From Botryotinia globosa (lineage: Eukaryota; Ascomycota; Leotiomycetes; Helotiales; Sclerotiniaceae), in contig RCSZ01000009.1 of the NCBI GenBank assembly GCA_014898425.1, positions 2,264,373 to 2,328,372 on the forward strand: a stretch of DNA of 64,000 nt, written 5' to 3'. Position numbers and translations under genes: made by a program. The notes under the pieces were generated by a model. The model was not told the DNA's origin, ran no database searches, and saw only the letters and a list, made by a program, of their open reading frames with translations. Of the stretch, positions 26,480 to 35,880 are shown piece after piece (position 1 is the stretch's first letter; every line of letters begins with the position of its first letter).

Positions 26480-27580
26480 ACTTTATCTTTTACAAAAGTT
26501 TTTTTTAAATCAATATATAAATAATACCAAGGAACCATTGTTATATTAATATAATTAAAAAATCCTATAACAAAATTAGATCTTTAATATTATTACCCCA
26601 AAAAATCTGATAAAAAAAAAGAATATTCAAAATCAATAATATCTATTTCATTATTATTATATATTTCTTTTATATTTAGTAAAATAACTTTACTCTCAAT
26701 TATATCCACATTATTATCTTTGGAATTCTAAAAGTTTTTTTTTTTAATATTACTATTACACTGACTTAACAACGATTGAGTAACTATAGTTTGTAATTTC
26801 TTAAATTGATAGTTAGGATTCTTATCGATTTGATAAAGTTTTTTGGAAAAATTTATTTGATTATTAGATTTTTTTATATAAATCTTTCAATTAGAATAAA
26901 AAGTTTTTGAATCAAAAAACAAACCTTTTTTGAGGTTAGGAATATAATAGTTAAATATTGGTATATTATTAGAAATAGATAATAGGGTTTTATATTGAAT
27001 AGTTTAAAGAGTTTTATAGGTAAAAAAAGGAATAAAAGAAATTGAATAATGAAATGTAATTGGTGAATTAATAATAATCTTGTGGTATACTATATATAAT
27101 ATATTTTGAATATTATTTTTGAATTGAAATGTAATAGTTATATATGAAGGGGTAGTGGAAATTTGATAGAAAATCTAAGGGTTCTTATTGTTTATCTTCT
27201 CATCTTTATTTTGATATTTATTATTATTTGATTCAAAAAGGGAAAAAAATACTTTAGAAAATTTGATTCTATACCTTTTATATAATATATAATAAATGTG
27301 AGAAAGAAAAACACCTAGTATTTTATAAACAATCTAAAAAAAAATAGGACCTAGCATTTCTATCATTATAAAAAGTATATTAAACCCTACAAATATAAAT
27401 ATAAAAGATACAGGAATTGTAAACACTATAAATATAAAAACTAGGGATAATATAATTGAAATATCTATAAAGATTATACAAAAATATATTACAAAAGTAA
27501 GAAATTCATTTTTATAATTCGAATTTATTGAAAAAATAAGATTAGCAATAGATTTCAATATAATAATATTTAAAGAAAAT
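26480..27580 (-). pseudogene. Antisense coding relic inside the chromovirus
   Basis: The minus strand between the pol chromodomain and the 3' LTR reads as a long, lightly interrupted frame. Segments include KNPNYQFKKLQTIVTQSLLSQ, VDIIESKVILL and NNNEIDIIDFEYSFFYQIFWG, with stops mostly at likely former Trp or Gln codons. An open stretch at 27334-27558 is extremely Ile/Phe-rich, as heavy C-to-T change would produce. The product is not recognised. Some Botrytis gypsy elements are, as far as I recall, reported to carry an extra gene called brtn; whether this is related cannot be decided here. Confidence 0.45.
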
Positions 27581-28452
27581 AAAATATTCTATATTTCTAA
27601 AAATGTTAATAAAATATACTCGAAATTTAAATGATAGATAATTTATTACAAAACAATAAAAATCCATAAAACATTTTATTAGATTATTAAATCGATTCAA
27701 TCTATTGATTATTAAAAAACTCAGTTCCCCTATTGATTAAAGTTTATAAATACTCCCTTATTTAATCTTTTTATACAAAAAAATCTCTATATTCTTCACA
27801 TATTATTCCCTCTATTGAATTATAATATTATTACCCACTTTCTTTACAATACTATTCTTAGAAGTAATATTGTAATATACATAACTTTGATATATAAAAT
27901 TAATATTAAGAATATATTAATCCAGCACCAATATACAAAGCTTTTTTTAATAATAATAATAATTATAAAAAACAAAAGAGTTATTTTCAAAATAATAAAA
28001 TTTATTAGCCGAAATATTAATAATATATTTAAAACAATATAAATAAATAGAAATAATTAAATCTAATGGACTAATAATAAAATATAATATAATAAATAGA
28101 ATATCATTAGATAGGGAAGTAGTTATAATAAATTATATATTAATCAAAAAGAATATATTATTAAAATAACTATATTATTTAAAAAAAAGGGTTAATCTTA
28201 TAAAATATTCGGTGATTTGCTAATAAAATAATAAGATACATAAAAAACACTATATTTATTATTTCAATTGTTTGTAATATAAAAGACATAGAAATTTCTT
28301 TTCTTTTATTTTTTATAAAAATATAGAAATACTTTTAATCTTATTTTTATAATAATTAGGATTTACGAATAACACAACAAAAGATCACCCCCTATCCTAT
28401 AAAATATAAACAAATCATTTTTCAAAATATAAAATACAAAAAAAAAGAATTC

Positions 28453-28728
28453 TATCAAGATTACAAGATTATAAATTATATGAAATTATATAATAAAAAA
28501 TCCTCAAGCCCCTTTTATACCACAAACTCCTTTGTTTTAGAATATTTTATAAACCCCTTTCTTTTCTAAGATATTCTAAGGATCTAATTTCTAATCTTAA
28601 GCCCTCATATCAAAATCAACCCGCTGAATATAAAATTATATACTTTCAATAGTTTTTAAAGAAGTAATGAAAAGTCTTATCCCAAAAATATATCTAAAGT
28701 TAATTTATTACTATTCTCTACTCTAATA
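28453..28728 (+). repeat. 3' LTR of the chromovirus, 276 bases
   Basis: Same length as the 5' LTR but far more mutated: both CACGTG motifs became TATATG or TTATAT, and TGTCAAGG became TATCAAGA. Ends CTCTAATA directly before ATATT. Confidence 0.9.
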
Positions 28729-28960
28729 ATATTAATAATTTAATACATACTTCAAAAATATATTAATATAATATAAATACTACCTATTTTAAAATATCTA
28801 ATTTTACAATAATTATATCTCTATTCTATTTTACCCTTTTTAATGAAATATACTATTTAAAAATTCTCATTCAATATATATTTTCAAACCTATACCCATC
28901 AATAACAAACTACTAATACTATAAAATTTATAAATACTTCAGAACCTTTAATATTAAATA

Positions 28961-29310
28961 ATAATACCAGGGGCCTGCGAGCCCCCGGACCCCTTGCTTT
29001 TTGAGAAAGTATTATATAATTATATTTATTATTATAAAAATCTAAAAAAGAAATTTTATTGAAAGCTTGTAGGCGAAGTCGGTTTATCTCTTTTATTTTT
29101 TATTTTTTATTTTTTATAAAATAAATTTTTCCTCTTTCCTCTTTTATTTTTTATTTTTTATTTTTTATTTTTTATTTTTTATTTTTTATTTTTTATTTTT
29201 TATTTTTTATTTTTTATTGGGTCACTTTACTTCGAATCATTAATTATACCACTGAACCACGAAAGCTATAGTATTAAGATAATTTGTATTAATTTTAGAC
29301 CCATTATATT
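28961..29310 (-). repeat. Short interspersed repeat with tRNA-like promoter, copy 1
   Basis: It shares about 300 bases with 61163-61455. On the minus strand a tRNA-like segment at 29219-29267 carries a perfect A-box-like TGGTTCAGTGG and a B-box-like GATTCGAAGT, but only about 10 bases lie between them, too few for a functional tRNA. The body contains GC-rich patches (AGGGGCCTGCGAGCCCCC; GGCGAAGTCGG) and a microsatellite of TTTTTTA units at about 29134-29217. This organisation suggests a tRNA-derived SINE, but no target duplication was found. Confidence 0.55.
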
Positions 29311-30300
29311 CAATATAATCCTTTTTCAATTGATTATATAAGCTCTAATTATATTTATATTAATTAAATTTCAATCTTTTAGAAAACTCTTAGTTTTGAA
29401 GCTAGCAATATAAAAAATATATCATTTGAAAGCCCTTAGTTTCTTATATATAGTTACTACTTTTCTTTTTTTTTATTCAATTTATATTAGCTTAAATAAA
29501 CTAATTTAAATGATTTCATTGAAAAAGTTTAAGCGCTATGGCCACAATGCCAAGAAAGTCGAGCCAATCAGATCGCTTGAATTGAACCAATCAGATTGCT
29601 TGAATCGGGTCTCACTAAGCGAGGTTCTCTTTTTTCGTGTCTATATACACCTTCGGCCCTTGCGGGCGGCAAGAATATTAAGGAGGTAAACCTCCAATAA
29701 ATAATAAAATTGAAAAATCGAAATCAAAAGAATCATTTTATAAAAATTTAATAAATTCGATTCAAATAAAAGTTTCAATAGAAAATAGAAATTAATTAAA
29801 TTGAAAGTTTTCTTTATAAAAAATAGAATTTATAAAACTTAAAATATCAAATATATAAATAAAAGATATTTTAAAGAATTAAAAATAAAATAAAATAATA
29901 AAATAAATAATTACCTATATAAAATCAAGGGATTTTATATAATTAAATAATAAGAGATTCAATAAAATCATTATTTTATTAATTATTTTTTAAAACTTTC
30001 AAAATAATTAAATTTGTAAAAACAATATTCTAATATCAATATTTATATTCAAATATATCAAAAATATCAAAATATTCAATAATATTAATAATTTATTATC
30101 AATTAATAATAATTCAATTAAATATAAGATTTGATATTATTGAAATCTAAAAATAACCTCAAATTTATATATTTCGGCTTATTCCATACTAATCAGAAAT
30201 CTATATTCCCATATCTTATCAATAATATTTAATATTAAAATGATATTGAATATTTTCAATAATATTAAATTCTATATCATATACATACATATTTCGAAAA
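29311..30300. other. AT-rich degenerate DNA
   Basis: Gene-free and strongly A+T-rich. A short normal-composition patch lies at 29520-29690 (containing CTTCGGCCCTTGCGGGCGG), perhaps part of another insertion. Composition returns to normal near 30300. Confidence 0.5.
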
Positions 30301-30635
30301 AATTCAATATGCATCACTAAACTAACCCGTATACAGAATATAGGAAATACTATTGTCTACACTGATTATTCAACATAGCTTTCATTTTTGATCAGATAAC
30401 ATAGACTAATTGTAGCTTGGACCTCTAAAATGATGAATATCTGTTTTATATATCTCTCGGTATTCAACAATTTGAGTTTGAAAGTATAATGCCATTATTT
30501 CATGATTTCTGGGTCTATAGTCTGCAAAATGACTACTCTTCAATTCGTTATTCATTGTATCCCTTCAACCTCAAGTGTTGATCGAAACTTCTTTCCGTTC
30601 TGATGTGACTTTTCCACCCTCGAAAAGAGTTTACC
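30301..30635. other. 3' flank of the glucosidase gene
   Basis: Normal-composition transition DNA with no gene. It probably holds the 3' UTR and terminator of the minus-strand GH31 gene. Confidence 0.4.
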
Positions 30636-33629
30636 TCAAGCCCACTTCAACACCCAATCACTGCTCCATGCTCCATCACTGGTGATATTAGATAATTCCT
30701 TGATGTCGAGTACTTGGCTAGTAGAATTATACGTCCATCCACTTGTCAGACTAGCACCATTCAATGTAACGGTGTTAATACTTGTCGAAATACCCATGAT
30801 GGTGATATTTGCAAGTGGATTATTATCCACGTAACTACCTCGGCCTGATGCATAAAGTGAATTCTGAGTCATTGAGAAGTCGACCCAGAGAGTAGCATTT
30901 GGAGCCAGAGATTCTCCATCATCTAGGTAAAGTTCACCACTAGCGGTTCCTTCTAAGCTGGATGCAACCAACAAGCCCCATGGATTATCTCTACATTCAC
31001 GAGTCGTCAATGCAGGCTCTTGAATTGGCAGAATGGCGCCACCCCGAATGTAAACTGGAATATGCCCAAGTGGTGCATCGATTGTGACGTTTTGACCGGG
31101 AGATGAAGTGATAGCAGATTGATTATACCAATCATACCAGACCTGCCCTTTTCCAGATCCAGGGAATACACCGTCGACAGTAGTAGCGCCTTGCTCTAAC
31201 ACGGGTGTCACCATGATATTTGGGCCGAGTAAGAATTGTCGATCCGCAGACGCGAGAGTGGGGTCATTAGGAAACTCCCAGGCAAGAGCGCGCATCACGG
31301 CTGAGCCAGTGGAATGAGCTAGGTAGAATGTAGTATAGATATAAGGTAGGAGAGTATATCTGATTGTAGTGGCTGCCTTGGTTGCATCGATGACGGATGC
31401 CCACACATAAGGTTCTTGGGAGGGGGCGGCCAAAGTATTATGATTACGGTAAAAGGGAAAAAAGGCAGAGAGTTGCATCCAGCGATTGCAAAGTTCCTCG
31501 TCAGAATTTCCAGAGAAGCCACACGTATCTGCGCCAAACATAGGAATTCCAAATAAAGAGAACGACAGAGCCTGGGGAATTGAGAAAAACATGTAGGCCC
31601 ACAGGGAGTAATTGTCGCCACCCCAATGTCCAGCCCATTTTCCAGATCCTGCAAATGTAGAACGACCAATGATAAATGGTCGTTTGGATGGAGAGACATC
31701 AAGGAGAGCATGGTAAGTTGCATTCAAAATTTGGTGTCCGAACAAATTATGATAGTCGTATTCTTGAGTCCCACCATGATGTGTTGCGTTTGGTGACACA
31801 GCATGAACATCCAATGAACCTAATAAATTGTTGATGGTGTAAGGAGGGTAAATTATATCGCGGACTCCTGGTGTGGGTGTTGTGCGGATGTAACTCGTGG
31901 ATGAGGACGATGATGAGGCGGTTGATGTAGCGTAAGCGGAGGACTGACTGGCAGAAGCAGAAGAGGCAGCTGCCGCTTCAGTGGCATTGGTAAGTTTAAA
32001 TCCTTCTGGGTAGATAAAGTCGACATTCCCTGGTTCACCAGGTAGAAGGAATGGTGGATGGACGGGATTGAGAGTGAGATTATTGCTACCGCATGATCCA
32101 GCACAAAAAGAAGATACTTCACTCATGTCAATCCAAATGCCATCGAATGAAAAGTTTGAATGCCATGCGGTCAGCTCGTCTGACCACCATTGATGTGCTC
32201 CAGTGCCATTTAACACAGATCCAATCCAATCAGGAAAGACTGTGTACCCAGGCCATACACTTCCTATGTATAGACTGCCATCGGGGTTCAACATGAAACT
32301 GTCGGTTTCATTGCCACGGTTGAAAGGAGGGTATGCATCAGTTTCATTTTCTGGATTAGGGATGTAGATTGCAGAGTCAACAATTGGAACAATATGTTGT
32401 CCATTGCCGTGAAGTTTCGAAATAAATTCAGCACCTTCAGAATATCCAAATCTGACTTCGTCAACTTCAAAGTCACGGTATTGATTCATGTAATCAATAT
32501 CCAACCAGATCGTTTCTAATGGGAGGTCAAAATTTGCAAAATTGTCTACTACTTTGCCGAGTTGAGTCCAGTTTGCGTAACCCCATCGACATTGGTGATA
32601 TCCGAAGGTAAAATATTGTTGCATCGCTGGGAGTCCAACTGCACTCATTTGATATGCTTTGGTAACCTTTTCTTGTGTTGGGCCAGCATAGAAATATAGA
32701 TCAACACTACCACCGAGAGTTCTCCACGTTATGTTTGATGGTTTCATCAAGACTTCCTGGCCATGGGCATTTCGTTGATAGACACCATGAGTGTAAGAAA
32801 CATAGTCTGCGGTGACATTCGTTGCATTTGCGACGTATGTCATGTTTCCTGTACTTGCATCAACTTCGTAGTATCTTGTGTCAAGATAAATTCCATGGTT
32901 GCCATAAATGTTTGCGTCGATGTTATCACCAACATCAGCGGCCCAGAAAGTACGAGTAAAGTTATTGCCCATACGAAATCCATGGATGGATTCTCCCAAG
33001 CCATAAAGATTGTAATTTTCTGGCAGGGAACTAGCAAATTCGATGAATTGGTTTTCGTAAATCAATTTAGTGCCGTTGGTAGAGAAGAGAACATCGCCTG
33101 TGGATTGACGAAAGATTGAAAACGAGAATGTTGGATTGTTGCTCCATAAAAAGCTAAGGTCACTATCCAGAGTGGTAGAGTTCGCGTCGGCATTAATGGA
33201 AGGTTTCTCTACAAGAGACTCTGGGAGAATAAACCAAGAACTGTTCGAAGGTCCAACATAAGTAGGAACAATCTCCACATGAAGACGATCTTTCGATTGG
33301 TATTCTACTGTCAGATTGAGGAAATCTACATCTGTTCCATATACATTGCAGGCGTCACCAGCTAATGATAAAAATGCCGTCAACCCGTAATCAGTTTGCT
33401 TGATATTTGATGCTGTATAGCCCGGACAAACATCTTGCGGATTGACCGCTTGCGGATCTTTGATATTTGGGATAACAGGTGCGCTCGCATCAACCGAAGC
33501 GGGAAGTGTATAAACGGAATGATAACTTGTGGTAGTATTTGACTGTGAAGATGTTGGACTTTGTGCAAGTGTTGTGTGGAGAATTGCTGTGGCAAACGCA
33601 GCAATTATGATACCAAGCCTACCCCCCAT
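30636..33629 (-). CDS. Secreted alpha-glucosidase, glycoside hydrolase family 31
   Basis: One intronless frame encodes 997 residues from the ATG at 33627-33629 (MGGRLGIIIAAFATAILHTT, a signal peptide). The frame stays open 79 codons further upstream to 33866, but a TATA-like element at about 33777-33792 lies inside that part, so the shorter start is preferred. The GH31 core is clear: YGLGESIHGFRMG near the N-terminal domain boundary, IWLDIDYMNQYRDF, the nucleophile motif WIDMSEVSSF at about residue 500, and the acid/base region GHWGGDN at about residue 673, with RSTFAGSGKWAG just before it. A Ser/Thr/Ala-rich insert lies after the nucleophile. Many NXS/T sequons suit an extracellular glycoprotein. 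The enzyme would release glucose from maltose- or starch-type oligosaccharides. The gene stands alone between two AT-rich blocks. Confidence 0.93.
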   Translation of the reverse strand: MGGRLGIIIAAFATAILHTTLAQSPTSSQSNTTTSYHSVYTLPASVDASAPVIPNIKDPQAVNPQDVCPGYTASNIKQTDYGLTAFLSLAGDACNVYGTDVDFLNLTVEYQSKDRLHVEIVPTYVGPSNSSWFILPESLVEKPSINADANSTTLDSDLSFLWSNNPTFSFSIFRQSTGDVLFSTNGTKLIYENQFIEFASSLPENYNLYGLGESIHGFRMGNNFTRTFWAADVGDNIDANIYGNHGIYLDTRYYEVDASTGNMTYVANATNVTADYVSYTHGVYQRNAHGQEVLMKPSNITWRTLGGSVDLYFYAGPTQEKVTKAYQMSAVGLPAMQQYFTFGYHQCRWGYANWTQLGKVVDNFANFDLPLETIWLDIDYMNQYRDFEVDEVRFGYSEGAEFISKLHGNGQHIVPIVDSAIYIPNPENETDAYPPFNRGNETDSFMLNPDGSLYIGSVWPGYTVFPDWIGSVLNGTGAHQWWSDELTAWHSNFSFDGIWIDMSEVSSFCAGSCGSNNLTLNPVHPPFLLPGEPGNVDFIYPEGFKLTNATEAAAASSASASQSSAYATSTASSSSSSTSYIRTTPTPGVRDIIYPPYTINNLLGSLDVHAVSPNATHHGGTQEYDYHNLFGHQILNATYHALLDVSPSKRPFIIGRSTFAGSGKWAGHWGGDNYSLWAYMFFSIPQALSFSLFGIPMFGADTCGFSGNSDEELCNRWMQLSAFFPFYRNHNTLAAPSQEPYVWASVIDATKAATTIRYTLLPYIYTTFYLAHSTGSAVMRALAWEFPNDPTLASADRQFLLGPNIMVTPVLEQGATTVDGVFPGSGKGQVWYDWYNQSAITSSPGQNVTIDAPLGHIPVYIRGGAILPIQEPALTTRECRDNPWGLLVASSLEGTASGELYLDDGESLAPNATLWVDFSMTQNSLYASGRGSYVDNNPLANITIMGISTSINTVTLNGASLTSGWTYNSTSQVLDIKELSNITSDGAWSSDWVLKWA

Positions 33630-33776
33630 TGTTCCTCGGACGGGTTTAAGGTAGTGATAAACAAAGTCAATAATAAGAAGCAGGAACAAAATAGTCCATA
33701 GACAAAAGTATGTTGGAGAACCTGATGGCTGAGACAGAAAAGAGGTGATGATAGCTTCCAGAGAGCAATTGAGTGA

Positions 33777-33792
33777 GTGTATATAATATAAC
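33777..33792 (-). promoter_or_regulatory. TATA-like element of the GH31 gene
   Basis: The minus strand reads GGTTATATTATATACA about 150 bases upstream of the preferred ATG, supporting that start over the upstream one. Confidence 0.45.
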
Positions 33793-34250
33793 CAACCCTC
33801 TTCCGCACTCCGCCTTTCGCCAACCCCGCTCAAGAATAGATCTCGTATCAAATAGATCCACGTCATGGAAGAAAAATAAGACTTAATAGATTAAAGGATG
33901 TGATGCTGCGAGTCCTTGTTAGCTGCGGATAGACCTTCAAAATAGAGCATGTACAAAAGGGCCGAAATGTATACAAAAAGTGATAACATATACTTTGGAC
34001 GGAAACATAGTGACGAATGTAGAAATGATCAGCAGGCCAATGTTCTTAAGAGAAGCATGTGATGTTGAAGTATACTGTACTTGTAAAAGTGCAGTGAAGT
34101 ACCTGGTGTCATGTAGTAGGTGGAAGGTGGGTATGTTGGGGAATTGTGAGTGAAAGTCTCAGCGAACAATTTATATAAATACCTACTAGGTACCTAGGGA
34201 AGTAGTATATGGTTTGAGTATAAAGGTTGAAAGCGTAAGTCATATCAAAC
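33793..34250. other. Upstream region of the GH31 gene
   Basis: Normal composition with no gene. It contains CTACTAGGTACCTAGG at about 34182-34197, one of the recurring CCTAGGTA-type motifs of this window. Confidence 0.4.
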
Positions 34251-35880
34251 ATTAAGTAATTTTATATATAAGCGAAATTATAAACTACAAGGGTTTTATT
34301 AATTGATTTAATTGATTTTAATATTATTTTAGAAATTCTATTTTCAATTAGTTTTGAAAAATGTTTTAGAAAATATTTTCTAGAATTTTTGTAAGAATTT
34401 TTGTATTTATATATTTTTTATAGAAAAAAATATATTAAAAAACAAAATCTTTAAATCAATTAAAATAAAATAAAAGAAATTAATTTATTATTATTTTCAT
34501 TATTATTATTTTTTATATTATTATTATTTCGAGCTTTTAAATATATAGAAATGATTTGAGATTAATGAGTTAAAGTATATATTTTATATTACTTTGATAT
34601 AAAATTAAAAGATCCAAAAGAGTATCATTTTGATATATATACATAAATTAATTATACTATTAAAATATACATAATTTTTCAAGAATATATTTATTGATTT
34701 TCTTTTTTGAATATTATTCAAATCCATAAGCTTATTTAGTTTATAAGCTAATTGAAAATGAATTGATATATACTATTTTAGAAGATTATATATACATTAG
34801 ATTAAAAAAATATAAATGAGTATACTATTCGATTTGTTTTATGTAGAGTAAACTATAAATGTTATATTGTTTTTCAAAAGCTTTTTATTTTTAAAAAAAT
34901 TAACAAAATTAATTTCAATTTATATTAAAATATATCAATTAAATTAATGAATAATAGAATGCTATTTTATCATCTAATGAAATATAGATTATTATAGAAT
35001 TATATTGAAAGATATATATTATCTAGTGATAAATAGAATAAAGTTTTTAATTTCATATATATATATATATATATATTAAAAAAAGAGTATAAAAAAGTTG
35101 AATAGATGTTCTAAGATTATTTTTTAGGAAAAGTAGAAAAGGGGTTAAATATTATTAGTATTACGCATGTTAAAGACAATATAGTACTATGATTCACACT
35201 ATTATAATATTGCTTGAGGTTCTAAAAGATAGGGCTATAATACGTCTATATTATAGTGTCGAAGCACTAGCGCAAGCGCTAGTGCGGCTACATGATCCCT
35301 ATCCCGACAAATATCTTTTGAGAGAAGAATTAAGGTACTATTAATATTTAATTTTATTAAGTATACATAATATTTTTAATATATAGATGAATAAAAATAA
35401 ATTCGGGCTATATATTTATATAAGATAGAGTATCAGAATATATTATAGAATCTATTATTCAAAATCTTTTTAATAGATAAATTATAAAGATAAATTGATT
35501 CTTTTCCTTTTTGATTTCAAATTCATTAAAAATATATGGAATTAAATAGAAGAATGAATTTGAGATTATTATTTTATTAATGAAATAATCTACAATAGAT
35601 TTTTAAAAAATAAAAATAAAAGATTTGGGATATAACTCTAACCCTAATGCACTATATAATAATATTATTTAGATTTATAAGAAAGTATCATAAGATAATA
35701 ATTGCTGCAAATAATATATATATTAAATTTCAATAAAAATATTTATAACTTTATATATTTAATTTTTTTTGATAAGATTTTGTTTGCTTGAGTTTATTAT
35801 TATAATTTTTAAAAAATATAATATTTTTATTGACTAAAATCTTTAGATACGGGGAAAAGTATGACTGCTTTTTAATGTGT
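34251..35880. repeat. AT-rich RIP-like block
   Basis: Sharp switch to strongly AT-rich DNA without open frames, including an (AT)n tract at about 35048-35075. A short element with normal GC (35168-35309) is embedded. No transposase or reverse transcriptase relic was recognised. Confidence 0.6.
35168..35309. repeat. Short repeat with perfect palindrome, copy 1 (partner near 59108-59268)
   Basis: The segment from TGTTAAAGACAATATAG to CCCTATCCCGACA matches the second copy closely. It contains a perfect inverted repeat at 35264-35285 (arms GCACTAGCGC and GCGCTAGTGC around AA). TG...CA ends suggest an LTR fragment, but no matching 5-base flanks are visible at this copy. Confidence 0.6.

Larger units (their letters stand above)
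20918..28728 (+). mobile_element. Complete, RIP-inactivated Ty3/gypsy chromovirus (7.8 kb)
   Basis: Two LTRs of exactly 276 bases (20918-21193 and 28453-28728) flank 7.26 kb of internal DNA. The 5-base sequence ATATT occurs directly before the left LTR and directly after the right LTR, an intact target-site duplication. Inside, the plus strand holds relics of reverse transcriptase, RNase H, integrase and a chromodomain in that order, which defines the chromovirus branch. All frames are broken by stops that could derive from C-to-T and G-to-A changes. Between the chromodomain and the 3' LTR are about 2.2 kb with an antisense coding relic. The region 21194-22980, where gag should be, is too decayed to read with confidence. 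Confidence 0.9.

Noticed and set aside
27815..28042. Ile/Asn-rich open frame in the retroelement
   Set aside because: Composition driven by extreme A+T content; no match to expected retroelement domains.
29219..29267. Candidate tRNA gene on the minus strand
   Set aside because: A and B boxes are about 10 bases apart and there is no cloverleaf or acceptor stem; kept only as part of a SINE-like repeat.
30636..33866. Longer 1076-residue version of the GH31 protein
   Set aside because: The extra N-terminus overlaps a TATA-like element and hides the signal peptide; the start at 33629 is preferred.
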